Origin: Agrobacterium sp. a22-2
Lineage (GTDB): Bacteria; Pseudomonadota; Alphaproteobacteria; Rhizobiales; Rhizobiaceae
NCBI RefSeq assembly: GCF_012276985.1
Contig: NZ_JAAXMM010000014.1
Coordinates: 107,826-171,825 of the forward strand
Reading direction: 5' to 3'
DNA length: 64,000 bases
Under the pieces are notes generated by a model. The model was not told the DNA's origin. It worked only from the letters and a program-made list of their open reading frames with translations, and ran no database searches. The position numbers and the translations under genes were made by a program. Below are positions 8,497 to 16,793 of the stretch, one piece after another. How positions within the stretch are numbered: the first letter of the stretch is position 1; the number at the start of each line of letters is the position of its first letter.

Positions 8497-9507
8497 TTAT
8501 CCGGCCGCGGCCCTGCCCGCGCCGGCCAGGCAATGCGCCTGCCATTCGGCTAGCAATTCCATGATCTCCAGCGAGTCGGCAAGCCGCGGCGACGGCCGCG
8601 GTGCCTCGACCCGGCCTTCCCGCAGGCAGCGCTCGACCACGAAGACCTGGTGCTGGAAGGCGTCGTAGCCCGACGATATCCGGATCTCCTGTGGCCCCTG
8701 GCCATATTCCAGGATCTCGATCACATTGTCCTGGCGGTTCGGCAGCCAGGGATTGGTGACGAACCGCAACTGGCCGCTCTCACCAAACACGGTGAAGCCA
8801 TGGGCCATTCCGTAGCTGTCGGTCGACTGCAATGTCGCCAGAACACCATTGGCAAAGCGCACCGACAGCACCGCGTCGCAGATATTGCCGTCATGAGTCG
8901 AGACATTGCCAAAACCGCTGCTGGTCCTCTGGCGGAACGCCTGCGGACCGCAGGCCGTCTGCACCACATAGTGCAACAGCGATGCCGGATAACAGCCGAG
9001 ATTGAAGAGCGTTCCGCCGCCCTGCGGATTGACCAGCTTCCAGATATCAGCGGCATAAAAGCCGTTGACGGCGCGCAGAGGGCCTAGGCGTCCGGAGCGC
9101 AGGATCGCTCCCAGTTCGCTGATCAGCGGATGGTTCAGATACATCAGCCCTTCCATGAAGAAGATATTGCCGGCGCGCACGGCGTCAGCCAGGGCCGCTG
9201 CCTCCGCCAGGGTCGTGGTCAGCGATTTTTCCGACACCACCGCCTTGCCGCGCGCCGCCGCGCGGATCACCGCATCATGATGCAGAGTGTTGGGCAGTCC
9301 GACATAGACGACGTCGACCTCCGGGTCGGCCAGCAGCGCATCCTGGTCGCCATAGGCCTTGGCAATGCCGTGGCGCGCGGCAAAGTCTGCCAGACGATCG
9401 GGCGCGCGACCGGACACGGCGGTGATCACCGATCCGTCGCTGGAGGCAATCGCCGCTGCCATGGTTTCCGAAATGAAGCTCGTCCCGAGCAGTCCCCAGC
9501 GCAGCAT
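8497..9507 (-). CDS. Gfo/Idh/MocA family oxidoreductase
   Basis: This 336-residue NAD(P)-dependent dehydrogenase has an N-terminal Rossmann domain (GLLGTSFISETMAAAI) and the family Lys motif altered to VVSEKSLTT near residue 93. The C-terminal alpha/beta domain carries GGTLFNLGCYPASLL, a typical substrate-site helix. Substrates in the family are sugars, cyclitols or their phosphates. It lies downstream of an iron alcohol dehydrogenase on the same strand (62 bp), so the two may be co-transcribed. The specific substrate cannot be read from the sequence. Confidence 0.88.
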   Translation of the reverse strand: MLRWGLLGTSFISETMAAAIASSDGSVITAVSGRAPDRLADFAARHGIAKAYGDQDALLADPEVDVVYVGLPNTLHHDAVIRAAARGKAVVSEKSLTTTLAEAAALADAVRAGNIFFMEGLMYLNHPLISELGAILRSGRLGPLRAVNGFYAADIWKLVNPQGGGTLFNLGCYPASLLHYVVQTACGPQAFRQRTSSGFGNVSTHDGNICDAVLSVRFANGVLATLQSTDSYGMAHGFTVFGESGQLRFVTNPWLPNRQDNVIEILEYGQGPQEIRISSGYDAFQHQVFVVERCLREGRVEAPRPSPRLADSLEIMELLAEWQAHCLAGAGRAAAG

Positions 9508-9569
9508 GCCGTCTTCCTTGCCTATGCCAATTGATGGATATGAGGAGCCCTTTGGCCCAACCCGAGCGT

Positions 9570-10727
9570 CTACCAGGCGGCCTCGTAGATCGCCAGAGCG
9601 TCGGCCCTGCTGACCGGTCGCGGATTGTTGACGAGCAGGCGCGTCTGCTCCATCGCATCGTCCGCCAGCAGAGACAGTTTGTCCCGGGGGATGCCGACAT
9701 CACGCAGGCGTTGCGGCAGGTTCAAGCGTCCGGGAAGCGCCGACAGGCCATCGATGAAACTCGCCAGGCGTTGCTCGGGCGTGCCGTCCTCCAGATGCGG
9801 AAAGAGACAAGGCGCCAGTTCGGCATAAGCCTCACCGCAGGCCGGCGCGTTGAAGCGCAGGACGTGAGGCAGGACGAGGCTGTTGGAGAGGCCGTGCGGA
9901 ACATGATAGCGGCCGCCGATCGGATAGGCGAGCGCGTGCACGGCCGCGACCGGCGCATTGGCAAAGGCTTGGCCCGCCAGCATAGAGCCGATCAGCATCG
10001 CCTGTCGCGCCTCGAGGTCCCTGCCCCGCAGGACGGCCGTTTCGATATGGGCGCCGAGCAGCCGCAGGGCTTCCTTGGCCAGCGAACGCGACACGGGATT
10101 GTTGTTCTGACTTGCCGAGGTGAAGGCCTCGATGGCATGCACCATGGCATCGATCCCGGTTGCCGCCGTGACGGCCGGCGGCAGGCCCAGCGTCAGCTCC
10201 GCGTCGAGCAAAGCGATATCAGGCAAGAGGACCGGTGAGACCACGCCCTTTTTCTCGTGGTCACCGGTGGTGATAATCGAAATCGGCGTCACTTCGGAAC
10301 CCGTCCCGGCGGTGGTCGGCACCAGGACCAGCGGCAGACGCTGTCCGTGAACCTTGGCCACGCCATAGATATCGCCCAGCTGCTCCTCGCTTCGACCGAG
10401 CAGGGCCACCAGCTTGGCGACATCGAGCGACGACCCGCCGCCGATGCCCAGTACGCCCGTCGCGCCAAAGGTCCTGGCCTGCGTCACCGCCGCCTGGACG
10501 ATTGCCTCCGGCGGGTCGGCAATCACGCCGGTATAGAGCGACACCTCGGCGCCACCGGCCCGAAGCGCTGCAAGGGCCGGTTCCACGAGTCCCGCCCGCA
10601 CAAGCCCCTCATCCGAGATCACCGCGACGCGGGGGCCGAGCCTTGCGCCGGCTGCCTCGCCGAGGCGAGAAATCGATCCGGGTCCGGCAATGATTGTCGG
10701 CACCGTTGCAAATGTGAACACACCCAT
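9570..10727 (-). CDS. iron-containing alcohol dehydrogenase
   Basis: This 385-residue group III (Fe) alcohol dehydrogenase has the cofactor motif GIGGGSSLDVAKL near residue 97 and TTAGTGSEVT. The iron-ligand region contains HALAYPIGGRYHVPHGLSN, with the His residues expected for metal binding. The start ATG 10727 is preceded by a very strong GAGGAGGAGG ribosome binding site. The substrate may be a 1,3-diol, a lactaldehyde-like aldehyde or maleylacetate; the sequence does not decide. It is divergent from the lyase homologue across a 211-bp region that must hold both promoters. Confidence 0.88.
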   Translation of the reverse strand: MGVFTFATVPTIIAGPGSISRLGEAAGARLGPRVAVISDEGLVRAGLVEPALAALRAGGAEVSLYTGVIADPPEAIVQAAVTQARTFGATGVLGIGGGSSLDVAKLVALLGRSEEQLGDIYGVAKVHGQRLPLVLVPTTAGTGSEVTPISIITTGDHEKKGVVSPVLLPDIALLDAELTLGLPPAVTAATGIDAMVHAIEAFTSASQNNNPVSRSLAKEALRLLGAHIETAVLRGRDLEARQAMLIGSMLAGQAFANAPVAAVHALAYPIGGRYHVPHGLSNSLVLPHVLRFNAPACGEAYAELAPCLFPHLEDGTPEQRLASFIDGLSALPGRLNLPQRLRDVGIPRDKLSLLADDAMEQTRLLVNNPRPVSRADALAIYEAAW

Positions 10728-10938
10728 TCCTCCTCCTCGACGCTATGTCAGCCGGCGCGATCATGGAGTCCCTAGCACAAGAGGACAAGCAGATTTCATT
10801 GAGACGAGTGGCAGGTTCCTCTGTGAACCCGTGCAAAATTCTATCCGATGTCGTTCCCGGAATGGAAAAACGGCGGGCGGGCGTGCTACATCTTGAGCCA
10901 CTCCCGCCTCGATGCTTTCACAACAAAGGGTTTGACGC

Positions 10939-12453
10939 ATGACCACGATCCGTCTGGACGCCCCGCTTTCATGGCCAGACGTCGCCGCGGTTGCGACGGG
11001 CACGGCGAGCATGGAACTCTCGCCCACCGCCTGGTCGCGGATCGAGGCGGCGCATGCGATCGTCCAGTCGATCGTCGATCGTAATATCAGGGGTTATGGC
11101 ATCACTACCGGGGTCGGTGCGCTCTCGGATGTCGCGGTGAGCCAAGAACAACAGGCGGCCCTGTCGCGCAATATCCTGATGAGCCACGCGGTCGGCGTCG
11201 GCGCACCACTCTCCATCACAGAGACCCGCGCCATAATGGTCGCGGCAATCAACAATTTCGCCCATGGCTATTCAGGTCTGCGGCCGGTGATCATCCGGCA
11301 CCTGCTGGCTCTGCTGGATGCCGGAGGCACGCCGGAAGTACCGCGGCAGGGCTCGGTCGGTTATCTCAGCCATATCGCTCATGTCCATCTGGTGCTGATC
11401 GGCCATGGCTATATCAGGATTGGCGGCGAACGCTTGCGGGCGCGCGACGCCCTGGCGCGCATCGGGCTCGAGCCGCTGGCGCTGGAGGCCAAGGAGGGGC
11501 TCTGCCTGGTCAACGGCACACCCTGCGTGACCGGACTTGCAAGCCTGGCCTTGTCGCAGACACGGCAGCTGCTCGACTGGGCCGATGCGATTGCCGCGAT
11601 GACCTTCGAGACGCAGCGCTGCCAGATCAGGGCGATCTCCCCGCAGGCGATGACGGTGCGCACCGCTCCCGGCCTGCTCCGGGTCGCCGAGCGCATGAAC
11701 GCCTTGCTGCATGGCTCTGACATTCTTGTCGAATCCGCCGGCCGGCGTGTGCAGGATGCCTTGAGCCTGCGCAGCATTCCCCATGTGCACGGCGCCGTTC
11801 ACGACAGCGTCGAGACCGTGGCAACCGTCGTTAATCGCGAGCTTGCCTCTGTGACCGACAATCCGATCGTCATGGGCACCCCCGATGCGCCTGAGGTCTA
11901 TTCGCAGGCCCATGCCGTCGGCGCGTCGATGGGCCTTGCCATGGATCAGCTGGCCGTGGCGATCGCCGAACTGGGCGCGATGTCCGAGCGCCGCATCGAC
12001 CGCATGGTCAATCCGCTGGTGAGCGGCCTGCCGGCCTTTCTGGCAGAAGACAGCGGCGTCGCCTCAGGCTTCATGATCGCCCAATATACCGCCGTGTCGC
12101 TGGTCGGTGAGAACCGGCGGCTGGCTGCACCGGCAAGCCTCGACGGCGGCATAACCTCCGGCCTGCAGGAGGATATGCTCTGCCATGCCACGCCGGCAGC
12201 CCTCAAGGCACTCGACATCCTCGCCAATCTGCGCCGCATCCTGGCCATCGAACTGCTGGCCGCCTGCCAGAGCTATGATATCGGCGGACTGAAAGATCAG
12301 GCGGCACCGCGCACCCGCGCGCTGTTCGATGCGCTGCGCGGCAAGATCGCAATCTATGCCGACGACCGGCCGCTCGGCGAGGACATCGAAGCCGCGGCGG
12401 ATTTTCTTGGGGGCAGGAGCGTCGACGACATTCTGACGGCGGCGGGCTTCTGA
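10939..12453 (+). CDS. aromatic amino acid lyase (HAL/PAL) homologue lacking the MIO tripeptide
   Basis: This 504-residue protein has the overall fold and length of histidine/phenylalanine ammonia-lyase. It keeps the catalytic-Tyr loop (RGYGITTGVG, Y53), SLRSIPHVHG in place of SLRCxPQVxG, SVTDNPIV and the late QED motif. The segment that should read GSVG-ASG-DLAPLAH reads GSVG-YLSHIAHVH (residues 138-150): alignment to the family leaves exactly the three residues Ala-Ser-Gly missing. Those residues form the MIO electrophile, so normal deaminase activity is not expected. No other hut gene is nearby. It may be a lyase with another chemistry or a non-catalytic protein. The start ATG follows AAAGGG. 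Confidence 0.85.
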   Translation: MTTIRLDAPLSWPDVAAVATGTASMELSPTAWSRIEAAHAIVQSIVDRNIRGYGITTGVGALSDVAVSQEQQAALSRNILMSHAVGVGAPLSITETRAIMVAAINNFAHGYSGLRPVIIRHLLALLDAGGTPEVPRQGSVGYLSHIAHVHLVLIGHGYIRIGGERLRARDALARIGLEPLALEAKEGLCLVNGTPCVTGLASLALSQTRQLLDWADAIAAMTFETQRCQIRAISPQAMTVRTAPGLLRVAERMNALLHGSDILVESAGRRVQDALSLRSIPHVHGAVHDSVETVATVVNRELASVTDNPIVMGTPDAPEVYSQAHAVGASMGLAMDQLAVAIAELGAMSERRIDRMVNPLVSGLPAFLAEDSGVASGFMIAQYTAVSLVGENRRLAAPASLDGGITSGLQEDMLCHATPAALKALDILANLRRILAIELLAACQSYDIGGLKDQAAPRTRALFDALRGKIAIYADDRPLGEDIEAAADFLGGRSVDDILTAAGF

Positions 12454-13221
12454 TCAGCCGACAGACAGATCGAGCCGCCGCGCCTGGACCAGCGGCAGGC
12501 CCTTGCGGCGTGCCGTCCAGCCAATCACCTGCAGTTCGCCAGCCGCAGCATCGAAACGCTGCGCCAACGCCCAGGATTTGCAGTCGATGGCCGCGATATC
12601 GGCCGATCCATCGGCCACCGCCAGGACCGAGGCGCGGTGGCTGCCGGTCTCGACCATTTCGGAAAACAGCGAAAACCCTGCACCCATGGCGCTCAGGTCC
12701 GCCTGCAGCGCCAGATAACCCGACAATGACCGCGTCTCGTTGAACGCCAACCGCCGACCGCGCAGATCGGCGAGCGGCAGCACGGCCGCGCCATCGGCCG
12801 GGGCCTGCGCCGCCGGGCTGCCGTCTGCCTTTCGTGCAACGATCACGCTGGAATAAAACTCGCCCTGCCCGCCGGTTATGCCGTCGTAGCGGCTCTGGCC
12901 GATCACCGTGACATGCGGTTCGAGAAACAGCGTCATCGGCCCCCAGCAGGTTTCCGACACCAGCAGGTCCGGATGGAGCCACAAGGTGCGCAGATCGAAT
13001 TCGTCGGCAGGCAGGCTGGCCGGATCGGCGGCGATCACGGCTCCGGAGGCATCACGGATGCCACCCGGCACCGGCGGCAGGTCGGCATTGCGCCGGGCAA
13101 GGGTTTGCGGCGCATCGATGCCCCGCCGATGATAATCGTCGCGCATGTCAGCCCAGCGCGCATCGGTCTCACCGCGCAGTTCCGGCCAGTCGTACATCGG
13201 CAGGGCGGCGACCAGCGTCAT
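12454..13221 (-). CDS. PhnD-like phosphate/phosphonate-binding protein without signal peptide
   Basis: This 255-residue protein resembles the PhnD/SsuA/transferrin-like periplasmic-binding fold (ETCWGPMTLFLEPHVTVIG; GEFYSSVIVARK; RRLAFNETRSLSGYLALQ; ADIAAIDCKSWALAQRF). It starts MTLVAALPMYDWPEL with no signal peptide or lipobox, so it is probably cytoplasmic. Its start overlaps the desaturase stop by 4 bases, implying joint translation, and its stop abuts that of the lyase homologue (12453/12454). No permease or ATPase is adjacent. It may act as a small-molecule sensor or carrier rather than as a transporter component. Confidence 0.75.
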   Translation of the reverse strand: MTLVAALPMYDWPELRGETDARWADMRDDYHRRGIDAPQTLARRNADLPPVPGGIRDASGAVIAADPASLPADEFDLRTLWLHPDLLVSETCWGPMTLFLEPHVTVIGQSRYDGITGGQGEFYSSVIVARKADGSPAAQAPADGAAVLPLADLRGRRLAFNETRSLSGYLALQADLSAMGAGFSLFSEMVETGSHRASVLAVADGSADIAAIDCKSWALAQRFDAAAGELQVIGWTARRKGLPLVQARRLDLSVG

Positions 13222-14243
13222 GGTGCCGGCTCGGCCAGCAAGGCAGGTTCGCCCAGGTCGAAGACCGGCTCGGCGCTCTGCGCGATCATCGCCACCTCAT
13301 CGCGACGAAGCGCCGGATGCACGACCGGTTCCTTGGCGCGAAACGCATAGGCCTTGATGACATCAAGATAGGATGCGAAGACATAGTGATCGTTCAGCGC
13401 CAGCCATTCGTCGCGGCGTTCCTTGTAGAGGGCCGGCAGACGATACCAGGCGGCCGTCGGCAGCTTGTGATGCACCAGATGCAGGTTGTTGTAGAGAAAC
13501 AGCGGCGCCAGGATCGATTTCTCCACGATGATGGTCCGGCCATCGGCCCGCTCCGCCCATTGGTGCTCGCAGAACGAGCGCACGGCAATCAGCGCCACGC
13601 CAAGATAGGCCGAGGTCACGGCATAAAGCCAGAGCGGAATGCCGAAGCCAAGCTCGATGATCAGGCCGACCGGCAGAAGGCCTGCCGCATGCAGCAGCCA
13701 GGCGAAGATAACCTTGTCGTCGCGGCGGGCAATGCGCTTCCATTCGCTCACCGTGAAGCCGACCACCATCAGCGCCGGGCCGACCAGCACGCGACCGATC
13801 AACGTATTGTTAAAGGCCAGCAGCCGCTTCAGCAGAAACGGCATGCGCTGCCAGTCGCCCATGGCCCGGTAATAGCTTTCCGGATCGTCATAGGGATCCG
13901 TCAGGCGCTCGTCGGCATGGTGCTGCAGATGGCTGTGCTTGTAACTGCGATAGGGATAAAAAAGACCGATCGGCAGGAAGACCAGCGCTTCATTGGCCAC
14001 GGCGCTGCGGGTCGGATGCCCATGCAGGACCTCATGCTGCAGCGACGAATGCAGCGCCACCGCCACGCCCATCAGCAGAAGGCCTACAATCGGCACAGCC
14101 GCATAGACAAGGAACCCGGCCCCAAGCCAGAGCAGGTAGCAGCCGATCAGCAGGAAAAGGGTGGGCCATTCGATGGGGAAGAGGCGGTGGCGCTTTCGGC
14201 GGCGCAAAGTCGCTGCATTGTCGGAGGTCATTTCGGTCGTCAT
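13218..14243 (-). CDS. membrane fatty acid desaturase family protein
   Basis: This 341-residue membrane di-iron desaturase/hydroxylase has histidine boxes HEVLH (70-74), HSHLQHH (103-109), and late boxes EHQW and HLVHHKLP. Hydrophobic helices lie at about 26-62 and 84-97 and in the middle of the protein. Such enzymes act on acyl lipids, carotenoids or related substrates at the membrane; the substrate is not evident here. It is the first gene of a two-gene unit with the PhnD-like protein and is divergent from the XRE regulator at 14462, which probably controls it. Confidence 0.88.
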   Translation of the reverse strand: MTTEMTSDNAATLRRRKRHRLFPIEWPTLFLLIGCYLLWLGAGFLVYAAVPIVGLLLMGVAVALHSSLQHEVLHGHPTRSAVANEALVFLPIGLFYPYRSYKHSHLQHHADERLTDPYDDPESYYRAMGDWQRMPFLLKRLLAFNNTLIGRVLVGPALMVVGFTVSEWKRIARRDDKVIFAWLLHAAGLLPVGLIIELGFGIPLWLYAVTSAYLGVALIAVRSFCEHQWAERADGRTIIVEKSILAPLFLYNNLHLVHHKLPTAAWYRLPALYKERRDEWLALNDHYVFASYLDVIKAYAFRAKEPVVHPALRRDEVAMIAQSAEPVFDLGEPALLAEPAP

Positions 14244-14435
14244 GCGGGGTAAGCTCTCCTGTCATGCCATGCTGATGTCACTCGACCAGTTGGGACTTGC
14301 GGCGCCGCTTCATCCACTCGGGCGCCCGTGATTCGCTCGCTGATCTTGACCCGATGCTGTCACTTCTCCCTGCCGCACCGCAACGCGACATTGATGACCA
14401 AGTGTTGATTTTGAGATGCATTCAAGCGACTATGT

Positions 14436-14447
14436 GACTATAGTCAA
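14436..14447. promoter_or_regulatory. perfect 12-bp palindrome TGACTATAGTCA
   Basis: The palindrome ends 14 bp before the XRE regulator start, within the 218-bp divergent region to the desaturase. A related half (GACTATG) precedes it at 14429-14435. Its position at the promoter suggests an operator for the XRE protein and possible autoregulation. Confidence 0.5.
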
Positions 14448-14461
14448 CATGTGAGACTCCT

Positions 14462-15301
14462 ATGGATAAGCGCCTGCTTGCAGACCTCTTCCGCGAACGC
14501 CTGATGCAACTGCTGGACCGCAGCGGCGAAAACCAGTCGGCCTTTGCCCGGCAGATCGGCATCGATCGATCGGCGCTGTCACAATTGCTGGCCGACAAGG
14601 CAGCCCGCCTGCCGCGGGTCGAGACCTTGCTCAACATCGCCGAGCGGCATTCCGTCTCGCTCGACTGGCTCATGGGCCTGTCGCAGGATCAGGGGCTGAT
14701 GGGCGAACTGCATCCGAGCGTCGAACTCGAGGAGCGGCCCGATGGCGACGACAACACGACGCTGCTGATGAAATGGCATGCCGAGGCGACGGGATCGAAG
14801 ATCCGCTATGTGCCGGCCCGCATCCCCGATCTGCTGCGCACCCCGGATATCATCGCCTATGAGGCAACCGGCACCCACCAGAGCGTCGCCGGCCAGGCCA
14901 ACGAAACCTTTTTCCGGCTGGATTATAACCGCCAGCCCGGCACGGACATGGAAGTCTGTATGCCGAAGCAGACGCTGGAAGCCTTTGCCAATGGCGAGGG
15001 CATGTGGGCGGGCTTGAGCGCCGCAACACGCGCGCAGCAGCTTCGCTACATGGCGGCGCTGATCCGCGAACTCTACCCGTCGTTCCGGCTGTTCCTGTTC
15101 GACGAGCGGCAGAAATTCTCGGTGCCCTACACGATCTTCGGATCGAAGCGGGCGGCGCTCTTCGTCGGCGGCATGTATCTGGTGCTCAACAATGCCGATG
15201 CCATCCTCAAGATGCAGCGGCATTTCGAAGGACTGATCCGCGCCACCCGAATCCACGCCCACGAGGCGGCCGATTTCGTCGACGCCCTGCCCGTTCCGTG
15301 A
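14462..15301 (+). CDS. XRE-type helix-turn-helix transcriptional regulator with ligand-like C-terminal domain
   Basis: This 279-residue regulator has an N-terminal lambda-repressor-like HTH at about residues 8-65 (AFARQIGIDRSALSQLLAD, then LDWLMGLS). The roughly 200-residue C-terminal domain is of unrecognised family and ends RATRIHAHEAADFVDALPVP. It is divergent from the desaturase/PhnD-like pair. The palindrome just upstream makes autoregulation likely. The effector is unknown. Confidence 0.83.
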   Translation: MDKRLLADLFRERLMQLLDRSGENQSAFARQIGIDRSALSQLLADKAARLPRVETLLNIAERHSVSLDWLMGLSQDQGLMGELHPSVELEERPDGDDNTTLLMKWHAEATGSKIRYVPARIPDLLRTPDIIAYEATGTHQSVAGQANETFFRLDYNRQPGTDMEVCMPKQTLEAFANGEGMWAGLSAATRAQQLRYMAALIRELYPSFRLFLFDERQKFSVPYTIFGSKRAALFVGGMYLVLNNADAILKMQRHFEGLIRATRIHAHEAADFVDALPVP

Positions 15302-15352
15302 GGCTTGGCCGCTGCGCCGCAGTGATTGCGACGCAGCCTTCGTGATATCAGG

Positions 15353-16426
15353 TCAGGGCGTGATTGCCACCTTCAGCACGCCGTCGCGCTGATGGGCGAA
15401 CAGGTCATAGGCCTCCTCGATCTGGTCGAGCTTGAAGCGATGGGTAACCAGCGGCCCCAGATCGGCGCGGCCGGATCCCACCACGTCCATCAGGCGGCGC
15501 ATGCGCTCCTTGCCACCCGGGCAAAGCGTGGTGACGATCTTCAGGTCGCCCAGGCCCGCCGCAAAGGCGCCGAGCGGAATGTTGAGATCGCTGGAGTAGA
15601 CGCCAAGGCTTGACAGTGTGCCGCCGGGCCGCAACACCTTGAGGGCGGATTCGAACGTGCCTTGCGTTCCCAGCGCCTCGATCGCCACGTCGACACCACG
15701 CCCGTCGGTCAGTGCCATGATCTGCTCGACCGGATCGCCGGCCTTGAAGTCGATGACATGATCGGCGCCCAATTGCCGCGCCACGGCCAGACGCGCCGGC
15801 ACCGTGTCCACGCCGATGATCGTGGTCGCCCCCATCAGCTTGGCGCCAGCCACCGCGCACAAGCCGATCGGCCCGAGCGCAAACACCACGACGGTATCGC
15901 CGATCCTCACGCCGCCGCTCTCGGCGCCGGAAAAGCCGGTGGACATGATATCGGGGCACATCAGCACCTGCTCGTCGCTGAGACCTTCGGGAATGGGGCT
16001 GAGATTGGCCATGGCGTCCTTGACCAGGACGTAATCGGCCTGGCATCCGTCGATCGTGTTGCCGAACTTCCAGCCGCCCATCGCCTTGAAACCGTGCTTG
16101 GTGCCGACGCCATCCTGCGATCCGCAGCCGCACAGGCAGGCATAGCTGTGCCCGCTCGGCGTGATCGCTCCGGCGATGACCCGCTGGCCTTCCCGATAAC
16201 CCGAAACCGAAGACCCCAGTTTCTCGATAATGCCGACCGGCTCATGGCCGATCGTCAAGCCCTTGGCGACCGGATACTCGCCTTTCAGGATATGAACGTC
16301 CGTTCCGCAAATCGTCGTCGTCGTCACCCGCATCAAAGCGTCGAGCGGACCGACATCCGGGATCGGCTTGTCATCGAGCACGATACGCCCGTTTTCAACA
16401 AAGATCGCAGCTCTCATTTTCGGCAT
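15353..16426 (-). CDS. zinc-dependent (secondary) alcohol dehydrogenase
   Basis: This 357-residue MDR-family NAD(P)-dependent dehydrogenase has catalytic zinc ligands in TICGTDVHIL and GHEPVG, and a Rossmann domain with VVVFALGPIGLCAVAGAK and IGVDTVPARL. A Cys-poor insertion (YACLCGCGSQDG) stands where many MDR enzymes bind structural zinc. It resembles the isopropanol/secondary alcohol dehydrogenase branch. ATG 16426 is preferred over GTG 16432 because AGGAGAGG lies at good spacing. It is a single-gene unit next to the XRE gene (convergent). The physiological substrate is unknown. Confidence 0.87.
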   Translation of the reverse strand: MPKMRAAIFVENGRIVLDDKPIPDVGPLDALMRVTTTTICGTDVHILKGEYPVAKGLTIGHEPVGIIEKLGSSVSGYREGQRVIAGAITPSGHSYACLCGCGSQDGVGTKHGFKAMGGWKFGNTIDGCQADYVLVKDAMANLSPIPEGLSDEQVLMCPDIMSTGFSGAESGGVRIGDTVVVFALGPIGLCAVAGAKLMGATTIIGVDTVPARLAVARQLGADHVIDFKAGDPVEQIMALTDGRGVDVAIEALGTQGTFESALKVLRPGGTLSSLGVYSSDLNIPLGAFAAGLGDLKIVTTLCPGGKERMRRLMDVVGSGRADLGPLVTHRFKLDQIEEAYDLFAHQRDGVLKVAITP

Positions 16427-16793
16427 GATCACACCTCTCCTTCTGACCGGGAACCATCACGGAACCCTTTTTCGTCCCAGGCAGGCTAGCGCATCTGTGC
16501 GACACCTGCGTTGACGGAGGTCAAGCCACGAACAGGCCGCTTTCCGCCCCAAGACCGAGGATTGGCAATCGTCAAAAATCGGACAAATCTATTTTTAAGC
16601 AATGCCTTATTTATCAGTCTTCATTCTTCTTATGATGAGAAAATACCACCTGAGGCGCAATTTTAATCCAATAATCAGCCCATGGTTGTCGAAATCCGCC
16701 CAAAGCGTCGATAATTAGCTCTCTCTTTATTTGAATTTAACATATTACAGCCAGCGTAACCGGGAGTTGACCTTCAGTGCCCGGAGCAGACAG
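16427..16793. other. 367-bp divergent intergenic region
   Basis: This is the only gene-free stretch over 300 bp. It separates the zinc alcohol dehydrogenase from the chemoreceptor and must hold both promoters. Its right half (about 16580-16745) is clearly more AT-rich than the surroundings. I see no convincing small ORF, RNA or strong inverted repeat in it. Confidence 0.6.

Noticed and set aside
10939..12453. Calling the lyase homologue hutH
   Set aside because: The MIO tripeptide is absent and no hutU, hutI or hutG gene is nearby.
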